Of a stretch of 64,000 nt of DNA, positions 1 to 12,128 are shown one piece after another. The notes beneath the pieces were generated by a model. It saw only the letters and a program-made list of their open reading frames with translations, ran no database searches and was not told the origin of the DNA. The stretch comes from Adiantum capillus-veneris (lineage: Eukaryota > Streptophyta > Polypodiopsida > Polypodiales > Pteridaceae): positions 135,107,182 through 135,171,181 of the forward strand of contig CM043967.1 in NCBI GenBank assembly GCA_014529385.2, written 5' to 3'. How positions within the stretch are numbered: position 1 is the stretch's first letter; the number at the start of each line of letters is the position of its first letter. A program made the position numbers and the translations under genes.

Positions 1-435
1 TCAATCATTGACCCAAACAAAATCTAGGGAAACATCCAAAAAAGCAAACATATATTAACCCAAGTACTCAAGAAAGCAAAAGAAATTTAAGAAAGTGTTT
101 GTTCCAAGAAATCTAGTCAAAGTCAGTGATCCAATGTGGATTGAAGACAAAAGATCATTATAGAAAGATAAACACATGGGATGGATAGCATCATAATGGA
201 GTTTAAAAGAATAGGAGTAATATAGAGGTAATAGACACATATGGGTACCAAAATAAAAGATCACACCATATGCAGTGCAATCAAATCCCTCCTAGAAAAG
301 AAGGACAAATAAATATCAACGTCAACAATGTCCTAGGATGCCTAAGAAGCGATTAAACAGTAGAACAACAACAAATGTTGCTAAAGTCTACCACAACTCT
401 CAAGAAATTACAAAACAAAGATGGACTTCAAATAA
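1..435. other. AT-rich non-coding stretch
   Basis: I see no gene, RNA or clear repeat here. Short reading frames exist on both strands but show no motif and look like chance. The stretch lies downstream of the reverse-transcriptase remnant on the minus strand, so it may be decayed retroelement sequence. Confidence 0.4.
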
Positions 436-795
436 TCTTCTTCTTGCACAAAGGCTCTACACAGGCTATACGAAGATTTGGCTACCAATCGCTATCTTCA
501 ATGGAGTATACCCATTGTACCTATCCAAAGAATTGTACATTATATGTCCAGCTATTTCACCCAACATCATGCCTGTAAATGAAAGTGGAAATGGGTATTT
601 TATTGTCTAAGCATTCAGTTTCCTGTAGTCAGCATATATCCTAAGTTTTCCATTATTTTTTGGAAGTACCACAATGGGAATTAACCAATCAATGCTTGCT
701 TCTTTAGAAATGAACCCCGCCTTCAGTAGGTTGTCAATTTCTTCCATTCGATGTTGGCATCTTATGCACCTTTCAGATCCTAGGTTCCCAAGCAA
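436..795 (-). pseudogene. Ty3/gypsy reverse transcriptase remnant
   Basis: Read on the minus strand, the translation resembles the start of a gypsy reverse transcriptase. It has a stretch predicting a C-terminal extension of a priming helix (LLKAGFISKEA), then PIVVLPKNNGKLRIYADYRKLNA, which matches the fingers motif ending in DYRxLN. After an in-frame stop near 606 the similarity continues with a degraded palm entry (SLDRYNGYTPLKIAIG). No catalytic YVDD-like box, gag, integrase or LTR is found nearby. It is a dead fragment of an old element. The family assignment is good; the exact limits are not. Confidence 0.7.
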
Positions 796-1301
796 AGAAA
801 ACCTAATATTTCTGAAATAGTTGCGTGGCTTTTTCGTTGATCTCCAATTTCAAATGCTATGATTGATCTCTATTACTTTAGGATCTGACTCCGAACTCAA
901 ATTTCATTTTTCTATTTCTTGATCATGTGGTAATACCAATTCAGCAATGCAGTCCCTTTCTGGCTGGATAGGGATTCTCCTTTTTTTTTGTATGTATACA
1001 TGTTGCATACTCATTGTGAGGGTTTTTTATGCTAGCTAAATCCTCATCTCGATCATCCGATACCCCATTACGTTCATGTGTTTGTCCGTTATATTGCTTG
1101 TTTCTTGTGTCCGTTCCATCTGATCTGGCTCCTCTAGGTTTTGGCACCATGCATGCATGTATTTTGTGAGCTGTATGTCTCCTAGGCACATGCAAACAAG
1201 GGTTGAACTATATCTTCCAAGAAAAACATCTCGACAAATCAAGATACGCTTTTTGCACATATGATATAGCCTATAATATTTGCTTTTGTTAGGGATATTT
1301 C

Positions 1302-1303
<2 letters not shown>
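796..1303. other. non-coding stretch
   Basis: No gene or structured repeat is visible. It continues the AT-rich DNA upstream of the RT remnant and contains only short unrecognised reading frames. Confidence 0.4.

Positions 1304-1356
<53 letters not shown>
1304..1356. repeat. (AG)n microsatellite
   Basis: An uninterrupted AG dinucleotide tract of about 26 units, one of many GA/CT tracts in this window. Reading frames through it give artefactual Ser-Leu repeats. Confidence 0.98.
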
Positions 1357-1359
<3 letters not shown>

Positions 1360-2736
1360 CATGCCATATTGCTTTATTGATTGAATTGTCGAGGTGATTA
1401 GACAATGGGGATGGCACCTTGGTTGAGGCTCGCACCTCTTCATATCCCCTTGCTCACTTACTCTTGGAGTCTCCCCCCATCTATACATATAACACATTAA
1501 CATGCCCAAGGGAAATTGAATGAAATTCAAAGATGCACTTATTACAAAGTGCATCCCATGGTGCTTCACAAAAAGTAAGCGATAGTATAGTGCAAACATT
1601 TCGGAGCTGGAAACCCATTAGAAGTTAGTCTCAATAGAGTGGTAGTGTGCTTAGATGACTTGAAGAGAAGCCACTGCTCTTGAGACCTAGCCTTGCATCC
1701 ACCCACGACCTTCTTTGGTTCGACAAGCATATTCATGACATCATCGAACGTTGCATTCTCCATCTTCAAAAGGATAGTCAGGCACACCAATTAAACAAAG
1801 GGATTACATGGGGTGTCATCTTAATTAAGCCTTGACCACTTGTTGCTCTCTACTCCATGTGCACATTAGTCCTTCACATCCTAAAGCACCATCTCGACTA
1901 AATGCCAAACACTGAGTACTACAAAAAATCAAAAGGACACAATGTAGATGCATTCTTCTTTATATCAATATGAAATTGAGGTCATAGTGTGTGTGCAATA
2001 CACTCCTTGGGACTCAAATAAGGCCGTCAAAGTGGCTTTTCAAAAGTAAAACCCCACTATTAAGCTTCACCTCTACAATAAATTAGCCCCACATCATAAC
2101 TACCTCGTCTGCATCAAGACAAAGTGCAAGTGCCCCAACCACATAGTGGGTTTTACTCCTCGCATTGGAGCCATCTAAGTCGCTTGCTCCTAATCAGTTA
2201 TGTGGATAAGAACGCCATAGTCTCTTCTTACAAGGTAGAAAACAGTGAGCTACTAATGCACTCCATTCCTTCTAGGCAACATAGAACATCACATCCATAG
2301 AAGAGTTTTTTTTTTTTTAGCAAGGGTAGACTTAGGTCGGCTACACAATAAACCATTTTCTTGCACATGAACAAAGATAAGCTTTTGGAGCCTCTCTCAC
2401 AGACACCTACACACACATCTATGCCTCGGAAGAAATATTAGTTTGAAGAAAATTGTTGAGCCGACTAGGGCATGGACACTACAAGTGTGTCAAAAATTTT
2501 AAAAAACACAATCAAACAAACTACAAATACTAGATCTTAAGCAATAACCAAATTACCAAAACTAACTACAACCGCTAGTCTAACTTATGCATTTCACTTA
2601 GCAACAAATGTTTGATTGCATCAAACTTGCCATCATGACATACATGACCCTCTAGGACCACTGTAGGGTCTCAGATCCATCATATAGAGGTCAAAAAATA
2701 AAAGGTTTCTTAACAATAAGATTACTAAGGAAAGGA

Positions 2737-2738
<2 letters not shown>
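1357..2738. other. non-coding stretch
   Basis: I recognise nothing in this 1.4-kb stretch on either strand. Reading frames are short and motif-free. Confidence 0.4.

Positions 2739-2791
<53 letters not shown>
2739..2791. repeat. (TG)n microsatellite
   Basis: A pure TG dinucleotide tract of about 26 units. Confidence 0.98.
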
Positions 2792-2793
<2 letters not shown>

Positions 2794-3120
2794 CTATTTT
2801 AATTTAAATACATATACATATACACCAAAGAACATGATGTTCAAAAAACAACTGGCTTTAAATGACTAGGCAAAGATCTATTCAGAAACAACTCAATCTT
2901 TGATTCATAACTATACAGCATAATAAGAATGAGGTATCATTCCAAATGAGTTTATACAAAGGTACAAGAACTATCCCAGTTGAATCAACAAGTGTTTTCA
3001 AAGTCAGACCTCAACATGCTAAACCTTTTTAGGTAAAGATAGAATTCTCACCTGCATCCATTATTCAAGACAACAGATATGTTGGACTTGGCTACGTATG
3101 TCAAGCTTCAAAGAACCTAT

Positions 3121-3254
3121 CAGTTGTTATCCATGTCAAACAAACTTAAAAATTATTAGAGTAGCTATTGTCCTGAATATTAAATATCAGTTGTTATCCA
3201 TGTCAAACAAGCTTAAAAATTATTAGACTAGCTACTGTCCTGAATATTAAAGTA
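3121..3254. repeat. 67-bp tandem duplication
   Basis: Two adjacent units begin at 3121 and 3188, both starting CAGTTGTTATCCATGTCAAA. They differ at only a few positions (for example GTAGCTATTG versus CTAGCTACTG), so the duplication is fairly recent. It is non-coding. Confidence 0.93.
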
Positions 3255-4940
3255 GTTAAAATCTCAAGTTTTTTCTACATCATAAATATTTCTGCCAGAA
3301 TTGCTCCATATCCTAAATAACTTCTTTATATAACCATTTACTGTAAAAAGTATCCACTCATAAAAAATTATATGCACTGCCTTGTTTTGTAGCTGCAAAA
3401 AATGTATGGACCAAAACTTGTATGCAACGCTTTCTTTTGTAACTACATCTTAATATATGCACCGAAGTCGAGCCCTTTAAATATAGCAAACCAACTAACC
3501 ATAGTAGAACAATATGGCCAAAAATCTAGATTACCCAAATGTTTCATCACAACAGTGGTTGGTATCGCAGCTTTAAAGTAAGCTCACAAATTACATTAAT
3601 TAGGGTGTGCTAGCCCTATATAGGTTTATCAAAAAATCCACTTTTCCACAATATGTCAGAAAGTTGTAGTAGCAAAATCCCAAAATCTAATCAAAAGATA
3701 TATTCGGCTTAGCAACCAAAAAGAAGACTAAGAATTGAATTAGAGTCAAACCAATCAAAAAAACCATACTAGCAACACCTAGAGACCATGATCAAAGGTC
3801 CGGCCACAAACCAGAACCTCGTCTAGTCTTCAGTCAACAGGAATCCAACAAAGTCAACATATTAGAATTGAAAGATCTTGCCAGGTCAACATGACAGTGA
3901 ACACAGCCAAAATTTCCAAGGATTATTACTAGTGAAAACCCAAATACAACTCAGAATTATCACAATAATCCCAACCATACAAAGGATCTTGCAATACCTT
4001 CCACAGAAATAAATACACTCAATAAATAAGAGTCAGAAACTAACTAAAGAGTTCAACCTATTTTGTGCCCAAGTGATCCATTAATAAGATATTTAGATTA
4101 GTAAACTCTCAAGCTTAGTGAGTAGGCCAAGAGTCAAATTATCAAAAATTTGCTACATTAGCCAGAGGACTAATAATAATCCAAAAAAATTCCATCATGT
4201 TTTGTGCCCAAGCCATATGAATCATAGTTAATTAGTATTTTACTCCTGCTAGACAACAGAAACCAAGTGAGCAGAGCTCCCATTTTTTTGTAAATCATAA
4301 AAGAACCATTTTTTTGTAAATCATAAAAGAAATAATTTCAACATATTCATTAGAACCACAACCCCTAAGTGCTAGAGATGATGTAAAAGAGTTTAACATC
4401 CATATGATTACCAAGTGAACTAGTCTATACATCACCCAATCAACCAATAACCAATTAGCCACTTGAATATGTATGTATGTAAAAGGTTACCATCATCACA
4501 TGGCAATATCATACCTAAGAGCTTGAAAAGGTAACATATATGGTTACCTAAGAACTTAATTTAAGCCACAATTCAAACATTTATTCCAATAATTAGCAAC
4601 CGGCTAAAGGTCAGTCTTTTCTACAAGTCTATGCAAACAGGTTTCCCCATACCACAACATCATATAACCAAATCAGTAACCGTAAGCACACCAGTATCTC
4701 TGGTTAAGCCAGATTTTCGGTAGTAAAGCATCAAGGCTAGATCAATAATCATATGCCGATCAACAGCTAGTGCTAGAATCCCCCATCTTTTATTCATATA
4801 TCACAAGCACAAGGTCTTGCCTAGCTTAGATTAGTATATCAACTTTCCTCAAAAGTGTCTCCAACTCAGAATAGGGCCACAGTTCAACTATTTTAGACAA
4901 AAGACCAGTATTACTAACTATTCTCACCATTTTTTTATGC
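3255..4940. other. AT-rich non-coding stretch
   Basis: No gene is seen in 1.7 kb of strongly AT-rich sequence with few reading frames. It contains a small exact 26-bp tandem duplication around 4280-4331 (unit begins CCATTTTTTTGTAAATC). Confidence 0.5.
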
Positions 4941-5421
4941 CCAGGTGTTCCCATTATAAGCATGTAACAAATTCACAGTATAGTAAGAGCAAGAATGTAG
5001 GATTTTAAGTTTCAAAATATCCTTGCAACATCAGATTATAACAAGTATGTCAACAATTAACATTAGTACAAAACCAATTTAGAACATAAGCTAATCAAGT
5101 TAAATGCTAATGTGGTAGAATGCACAGCAAACACTGTTGATGGTGATTAAATAAAACCTTTGAAGTAGCAAGGGATGTAGACCAGGTGTTCCCATTATAA
5201 GCATGTAACAAATTCATTGTATAGTAAGAGCAAGAATGTAGGATTTTAAGTTTCAGAATATCCTTGCAACATCATATTATAACAAGTATGTCAACAATTA
5301 ACATAGTACAAAACCAATTTAGAACATAAACTAATCAAGTTAAATGCTAATGTGGTAGAATGCACAGCAAACACTGTTGATGGTGATTAAATAAAACCTT
5401 TGAAGTAGCAAGGGATGTAGA
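4941..5421. repeat. 241-bp tandem duplication
   Basis: Unit 1 (4941-5181) and unit 2 (5182-5421) are nearly identical. Both begin CCAGGTGTTCCCATTATAAG and end in AGCAAGGGATGTAGA. A handful of substitutions and a 1-bp indel near 5061/5302 are the only differences I see, so the duplication is young. No coding content is visible. Confidence 0.96.
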
Positions 5422-6133
5422 CTATTGCAAAGCCAAGCATCATTCCGACCTCTCTCACGCATTCTTCCCCTACACCAAGTCTAAGTGAGGGGGGAGAAAG
5501 AATCCCTCACCTTATATAGTGGAAGAGGAAGAGGCAAGGGAAAACACCAAAAATCCTCAGTTATGGAGGTGCCACAGTCGCCTAGCACGGAATCTTCTCA
5601 ATATGAGGATAGGAGGATTTGCTATTTAGAATCATACCAAGAAAAGAAGGCATGCGAGCCATCCACTATTAAATTAGGTTATCAGAACGAGGTCTGTTCA
5701 TCGCGACACACCATGAGTGGAAGGGACGCGTCGCGACAGAGTGCATTCACCCCTTATTAGAGAGTGCCAAATCTTAGGTAACCCGACCAAATCGAAAGCC
5801 CCCGACTCTCGCCCAACCATGAGGTTAAAAATGGGGTCATTTAGAAATATTTAAGGGGTTCATCCCATTGGGTAAGCAAGGTAGGCAATGGGTGGGGGAG
5901 AGGTTTCCCAAATAAAATTTTATGGTGGACAACTATACATATCCACTATATTCTAGCCAAATAAAGTGATTCAAAGCACAATCAAAATCACCTCTAAATG
6001 ACGTGCTAGAGCAACCACAACCAGATGAAGTGCCAAAACAAGAGTTATTAAGGGAAACCAAAGTAAAAATGCATTGGTAAAAGGGTTGTTTGTGTGTGTA
6101 GTTCGATGCAACAGCTAGTGTTACATGAAGTGA

Positions 6134-6135
<2 letters not shown>
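5422..6135. other. non-coding stretch
   Basis: A 91-codon open frame on the plus strand (5485-5760) has no recognisable motif and I do not call it a gene. Nothing else is supported. Confidence 0.4.

Positions 6136-6202
<67 letters not shown>
6136..6202. repeat. compound (GT)n(GA)n microsatellite
   Basis: About 18 GT units run directly into about 16 GA units. Confidence 0.97.
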
Positions 6203-6205
<3 letters not shown>

Positions 6206-7068
6206 TGAATCACGTTCTTTGTAATAAAATTACCAAATGCATAAGAACCGATTGCTTTAGAATTGCTGTGAAGTTGCTAATGGGTCTAATTAACTTGGGA
6301 GATGGAGGTTGACACATCGTTGGAAGAGATAAGGCACAATCACTTGAATGAGCTACAATGTGATGACCAGAAGTATACACGATTAATACTAGTGAAGCCA
6401 CAGTCATAGAGGCCTTAAAAACAGAGATGGATAGCAAAGTTCGATATTGCTCGTCATTAGTGGAGCTTGATGTTGATTTTGTCCTTAATGCTTGCGATAC
6501 ATCCGCCTTATGCTTCTACACTTTATTGACTTAACCTCTCCCACCATTAGGAATAAAGATACAGTTGATTTCCCAATGACTGTACAACTTCAACACTATT
6601 TGTTAGTATCATTGCTGATACAGCTTTGACACTAGATGCATCTCTGTTGAGGTGGGTGACTGATTTGTGATAGGCACCATTGATAAACGAGAAATGGAAA
6701 CAAAGAGAGAGGGATTGCGTGGGCTAGAAACTGCAAAAATCAGGCACCACCTTTGAAACGAGAATAGACATGTTTAGGCATAGATTTATGGTTCACACCA
6801 ACCAAGTACTTGGTTATAGAGAATTCCTTCTTGATTTTAAAGCATGCATTTCCCTAAACACATCCAAGCCTGCACATAAGTGCCTGCGAGCCACACTCCC
6901 ACAAACCCTGTATGCAAGAGGCCGTAACTAGAGAACCACTAGTCTAAATTGAGCACTTCGTAAGCGTCAAAAATTATTAGTTATGAACATGCCCCAATTC
7001 AAAGGTATGCATAACTATGTGGAAAAGTACTGTGAACAAAAGGCTACCCAAACTGCCACTTACTTTGG

Positions 7069-7112
<44 letters not shown>

Positions 7113-7757
7113 CTTCCCACAGGTAGAAGACGGGGTAATACCTTTTATAAAAGCTCCTGTTCAAGGCAATAATGGTTGGGAGTGCCAGAGAGCTGAAAAT
7201 GATCAGTTACTAATGACAAATGATTTATCGTCACTGCCAAAAAATGTAACCAGATAGGGAATTACAAAAAAATGCATTGTACCTCCTAATGGGCTAGAAG
7301 ATGATATCTAAATAGGAGACGATGGTTGCCTGAATCATCCCGACGAGTGCTTCATGCATGAATTACCTTGAAAAATTGCTGGAGGTGAAGCGCTTCAATA
7401 CCAGAAGGCAGACTAATTGCACAATCATGATCCTGTCATCACTAGATGTTGGCACTTCTAGAGTGTACTAAATGTTCATGTACTGCCAGTGTGGAGTGTG
7501 TAGAAGCGAGGAAACAAAAAAGGCATACGAAAATAACAGCATATAAATAGAGGCCATAACAAGGAGATTTTCAAACTTTAAGAAAGACCGTATGTTGCCA
7601 TGAATCAAAGCACATGAAAGACAATGAACATATTCTCGCCATGAGGATCCAGTTAGTAACATATAGTTTCCGATGTGACACAGCTGTGCATCCATCTAGA
7701 GCGCAGCATTTGAACAACACTAAAAATATACTCACACTTGACACAGTAGAAGATGTG
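6203..7757. other. non-coding stretch with a (GA)n tract
   Basis: No gene is supported. A pure GA tract of about 20 units lies at 7072-7112. The right end is the target site of the hAT-like element that starts at 7766. Confidence 0.5.
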
Positions 7758-7765
7758 CGAAAGGC

Positions 7766-8470
7766 ATAGTTACCGGGGAACGCCCCCTAGCCCCCATTTC
7801 GGCGTTCCGGGGGGCAGTTCCCTTCTCGAACGTTCCGAAACGTCCCGGAACGTCTGACGTTTCGGGTGGCCAATGCAAACCGGAACGGCCGTTCCGGAAC
7901 GTTCCGGAAAGCCCCGGAACGTTCCGGAATTCCCCTGGAACGGCCAATGGCTACAAACAAATTTGGCAAAAATTGAAAAAATTGAAGTAAATGTTTGGGC
8001 TTCTTTTTGAAGTGTGCAAGGCCTCAAGGACTCATAAAATGCACCCCCTCCCCCTTTCTCTCCACAAGCTAATCCTCAAGGCTCAAGCTCTCTCCCTCTC
8101 ACACTCTCAAGATCTCTCCCTCTCAAGACTCTCTTTCTCAAGGCTCAAGGCTTTAGGCCTTCAAGCTCTCTTCCTCTCCCTCCCACTCTCTCAAATCTCT
8201 CCCTCTCCCTCTCACTCTCTCGAGTCTCTCTCTCTCTCTCATCATCTAGTCATAGCAAGGTTGAATGGTCTTCAAAACGAGTTTTTTGTGAGTATTAAAG
8301 TCAAAGCACTCTAATACTCCTTGTATTTAAACACAAGGAGCTAAAAAATGCACTATTTGGGTGTTTTTTATACCTCCCGTTCCGCGCCGTTCTTGTTCCG
8401 GACCCCTAACCGTTCCCCCGTTCCGGGGGGATCCCATCGCCGTTCCCGTTCCGCGTTCCGGGTAACTATG
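7766..8470. mobile_element. non-autonomous hAT-like element (705 bp)
   Basis: The left end reads CATAGTTACCGGGGAACG. The right end, reverse-complemented, reads CATAGTTACCCGGAACGC. The element is flanked by a perfect 8-bp direct repeat GCGAAAGG (7758-7765 and 8471-8478). Eight-base target duplications with short inverted termini are the hallmark of the hAT superfamily. About 170 bp inside the left end and 90 bp inside the right end are packed with GTTCCGGAAC-type palindromes, as expected for subterminal transposase-binding arrays. The middle (about 8040-8240) is CT-rich simple sequence. No transposase is encoded. Termini match the element at 28740-28900. Confidence 0.87.
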
Positions 8471-8478
8471 GCGAAAGG

Positions 8479-9878
8479 GGGAGTTCAAACAAACAATGGT
8501 TTAAGCTACATTAGCCCAAGAGGGGAGAGCCTAGGCCTCTTTGTTTCACAGTCCATACATACCTTTCAATATCCAAATGACGCCTCTATATCTCTGATGC
8601 ACCCCCAAAATTGCCCAAGACCCACTGTAATGGTCTTGAACTTGTCACTTGCATATAAAGCTCAGTAAGCTTAGCTGCAATCAGCTAAACACCATAGCAA
8701 CTTCATAGATAGCAATCAATATTTCTCTTTTGCTAGTTGGATTTGTTTTTGTTTTGTTTTGTTTTAGGAGTCGGGTTGGGCACTCCCGGCCGCTCCCCTC
8801 ATACACCAAAAAAGTGCTTATGAACCATGATGCGGTCGGCTACAACCTTATGGAAGAAATCTAACCCTAATCTTGGTGCAGGTTTCAAGATGGAAAGCCA
8901 GTCGTCTTTTCGATCTCGGCTGAAGTCGAGATTGCTTTTTAAGTTTGAGTTCTGGTTTAAGAACTTGTTTGGTGATCCTTTTTAAATTTGTTTGAAAAGG
9001 ATGGTATATGTTTTGAACCTGTCTTAAAGCTGATTTGAATTGTTTGACTCTGGTGAGAGTCTTTCAGTCAACGAGCTTCAGCTCGAGCCACCGTGATCGC
9101 CAAAATGGAATTGGAGCTGATCTCTTGAGACAGCTAATTCCAGTGTTGAAGGATTTCAGCTACTAGTGTGGAAAGATTTCAGACAGCAGACTGGACAAAA
9201 ATCAGAGACTAGACTGAAATGTGGATACTGAAATAAGAATCAGACTTATAGACTGGAATAAGGTTCAGATTCAGATTCAGATTCAGAAGACTGGACGAGA
9301 AGAAAGTATCACTGAAATATATGCCATGATTGAGATTACAGATCAAGATTACAGCGAATATGATTACAGAGGGAAAGTACAGCCGACAATACTGCCACTG
9401 ATGCTCAAGTACAATGATAGCCCAAAGCGTTAATACAAGTGATAACAATTGCCAACCCGATAATAATGTAATAGGCCCTATTTATACACTTCGGGTTTAC
9501 TGTAGTAATTACTCTAGTAATTACTAAGTAATTCGCTGCCCATCTTCTAAGAACACGTTCCCACATGGTGATTATCCAGCCGTCTACAGTCACTTAATAA
9601 ATAAGTGAAAAATGTCAAAAATACGGAAAATAGGTTTAATGCACTGAAAAATGCTCCTGATGGATTCTGATGGTAATGCTGATGATCATGCTGTGTGCAA
9701 CCAGAGGATATGCATCTGCTCTACATGCCTGGACATGCACAGTCTCACAAAAGTGCCAGATTACTTCCTATTCTAGACTGACTTGACTGAATTGAACCCT
9801 GGTCATGAAGTAGCTTGTCTACGGACACATAGGGTTGGATGTGTCATGAGACAACTCCGCACACAAACACAAGGGACA
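8479..9878. other. non-coding stretch
   Basis: No gene is recognised. A short (GATTCA)n run lies near 9266-9290. The right part (about 9590-9790) shares scattered similarity with 11550-11745, including CTGGACATGCAC and AAGTGCCAG, suggesting a diverged duplicated segment. Confidence 0.4.
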
Positions 9879-9950
9879 CTTTACTTCACTTGAAAGAATT
9901 GAACTGAACTGAAACTTTACTTCACTTGAAAGAATTGAACTGAACTGAAA
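9879..9950. repeat. 36-bp tandem duplication
   Basis: Two identical or nearly identical 36-bp units start at 9879 and 9915, both beginning CTTTACTTCACTTGAAAGAA. Confidence 0.95.
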
Positions 9951-10149
9951 GAAAGAGAGAGACGAGAGAGAGAAAAGAGACGACACAGGGATGTCGGATC
10001 CCAACCCTCAAGGGCCCCTTGCTTTGTTGCCGGAGCAAGTACATTCTTTATTCTTACACAATGATGCTGATACTAATGGATACGGATGCTATTGTCAATT
10101 GATGTTGGAGACTGAACTGATGCTACTGTTGTTGGGAACTACTGGGTAC

Positions 10150-10430
10150 TGAGAAACTGAGAGGTTCTATGTCGAAGACGGAGAGGTCGACGACGAGGTC
10201 TATGTCAAAGACGATGAAGTCGACAACGAGGTACTAAGGGTCTTTGTCGGCCACGATGAAGTCGACGACGGTACTATGTCAAAGACGGTGAAGTCGACGA
10301 CGGTTCTATATCGAAGACGGTGATGTCGACGACGGATGATGGTTACTGCTGGTCTACGTCATTGATGATGACGTTGACGACGACGACAATGGTGACTGTG
10401 ACGATAACGACGATGATGTCGTCGTCAAGT
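10150..10430. repeat. degenerate GTCGACGACG minisatellite
   Basis: Imperfect units built around CTATGTCAAAGACG and GAAGTCGACGACGG recur about six times, with lengths of roughly 36-48 bp. The array continues in weaker GAC/GAT form up to the edge of the inverted-repeat element at 10445 and resumes after it (about 10970-11100). Frames through it give runs of Asp, which I treat as artefacts. Confidence 0.8.
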
Positions 10431-10444
10431 CCGGAATTGCCACG

Positions 10445-10967
10445 CAGTGTGACATGAAACGTTTCAGGGTTTCGGGCGTTTCGGGGTTTCGAGGTCTCTG
10501 AAACGTTTCGTTTCGGAGCTCAAAGAAGCGAAACACAGGTTTCGTTTCATATGTATGTTCATATAATTATACATTGAATATACATACAAATTCATTTGTA
10601 AAGACATGAAATACCAAAATCTAGATGTGAGACTTGAGTCACGAGTGAACAAGGTAAGTCGGCAGCCAGTTGCAACAACGTGGAGGTAAAGACAAGGGGG
10701 CCATGCTGACATGTAAGGTTCAGAGAGAGAGAGAGAGAGAGAGAGAGACATTATTCGATGTGCTTGAGGTCAAAAAATCTATCGATTTTTTGAGTCAACA
10801 TTTGTGCATAGCTTAAAAAATCCCCGAACGGGTGGTTTGAGGTTAACTAGTCAAAAGGGGGCAAAAAAGAAAAAATCAACTTGTTTCGCACGTTTCGTTG
10901 AAACGTTTCGGCTGTTTTTGTCGTTTCAGGGTTTTAGAGGACTGAAACGGGTTTTTATGTCACTATG
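10445..10967. mobile_element. possible hAT-like MITE, diverged
   Basis: The left end reads CAGTGTGACATGAAACG. The right end, reverse-complemented, reads CATAGTGACATAAAAACC. Both ends carry clusters of the palindrome GAAACGTTTC, mirroring the subterminal arrays of the element at 7766. The interior holds a (GA)n tract (about 10722-10749). I could not find a matching 8-bp target duplication, and the termini are less alike, so this is a weaker call. No transposase is encoded. Confidence 0.5.
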
Positions 10968-11779
10968 GGACTGTGATGACAAACGTGTCGTCGTCAAGAT
11001 AGGGATCTACGATGACGATGACGAAGGTGTCGTCATCAAGATAGGGATCTGCAATGACGATGATGATGTCGACGACGACGACGATGGTGTCGCTGAAGAC
11101 GGCGTCAATGCTGAAGACTGAAAACGCTAGATGTTTGCTATGGATCTGCTATTGTGGCGGCACTGCGGCTTGGATCTACAACCGCCGAGTCGCGCTAATG
11201 CTGAAATGCAAAAACACTGGCTAATCTGGCTGAATTCTGAAAACGCTAGGCTGATCTGGTAATATATGGGGAATCTGACGAGACTGCAACCAGGTGGGAG
11301 CGGGTTCTCACGAGGCTAAGGCTGAAAACTGAAAACGATGGGCTGTCTGCTGAAAATGAAACGCCGGGCTGATATGGGCCTTCTTCTTCTTGAAAAAACG
11401 CTAGGGCTCTTGCTGAGGTGCTGCCTGACTGGGTGCATGCCTCCTTGTGTCCCTGCTTCGACTGAGTGCCCAATGGGTTTCATTTATAGGAAATATATGT
11501 TGGGTAGGGCAAGCTTCCCAACAAACTTACAAAAAGAATTCCAAAAGTCACTTATAAATAAATGACTTATAAGAGGTGGTTCACGTGGTAAAATGCCTGC
11601 ATGATGAAATGACTTCTTGTGCAAGAGAGGGTATGCAACTATAACCGACCTGGACATGCACGTCCTGCTAAAGGCTACACACAAAGTGCCAGGCTCAGTC
11701 CTAAGCTAGTCCATGACTGATCCTAGACTGTGGCAGAAGCGTGTCCACGGGGTGCAAGTGAAGTGCGCACATGACAAGG

Positions 11780-11972
11780 TGCAGAGCGCGAGTACCGGCA
11801 TTGTATTGAGTTCAAGGAATATAAAGGAATACCAAAAGGGCGCCAAGGTTTGGGGTCAATACTCTCTATGGTGGAACTTCGTCACTCCCCGTGTCGTCTC
11901 TCTTTCAATGCAATTGTTATTGAAGTGCTAAAAGTCTGTTCAGTATGTTCTTTTCTATTGGCACGTGATGCC
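11780..11972 (+). repeat. diverged direct repeat, copy 1
   Basis: This segment resembles 12664-12868. Shared blocks include AAGGTTTGGG/AGGGTTTGGG, GTGGAACT, a CTCTCTTTCA block, GAAGTGCTAAAAGT and TTGGCACGT. The copies have many substitutions and small gaps. They could be remnants of LTRs of an old element, but no primer site or polypurine tract was found. Confidence 0.6.
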
Positions 11973-11995
11973 CGTCTTGTGACAGACTCCTTTTT

Positions 11996-12128
11996 GGATG
12001 AGATTTTTCTGGAAAACCAACGACCCAGGATATCAAGAGCTCCGATCTAGAATGAAACCCCTTATTGGATGAGATTCTTTTGGGAAGCCAACGACCCAAG
12101 AAATCAAGAGCTCCGATTTAGAATGAGA
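11996..12128. repeat. 71-bp tandem duplication
   Basis: Units starting at 11996 and 12067 share GGATGAGATT, CCAACGACCCA and AGAGCTCCGAT. Confidence 0.85.

Noticed and set aside
1036-1599. 187-codon minus-strand frame
   Set aside because: Its length comes from the (AG)n tract (Ser-Leu repeat); the flanks show no motif.
5485-5760. 91-codon plus-strand frame
   Set aside because: Composition is unremarkable, no domain is recognised and there is no support for expression.
10445-10967. Confident assignment to the CATAGTTAC family
   Set aside because: The 8 bases on each side (TTGCCACG and GGACTGTG) do not match, so only a tentative call is made.
10804-11121. 105-codon frame with Asp-rich repeats
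   Set aside because: The frame follows the GAC/GAT minisatellite and the end of the inverted-repeat element; low complexity only.
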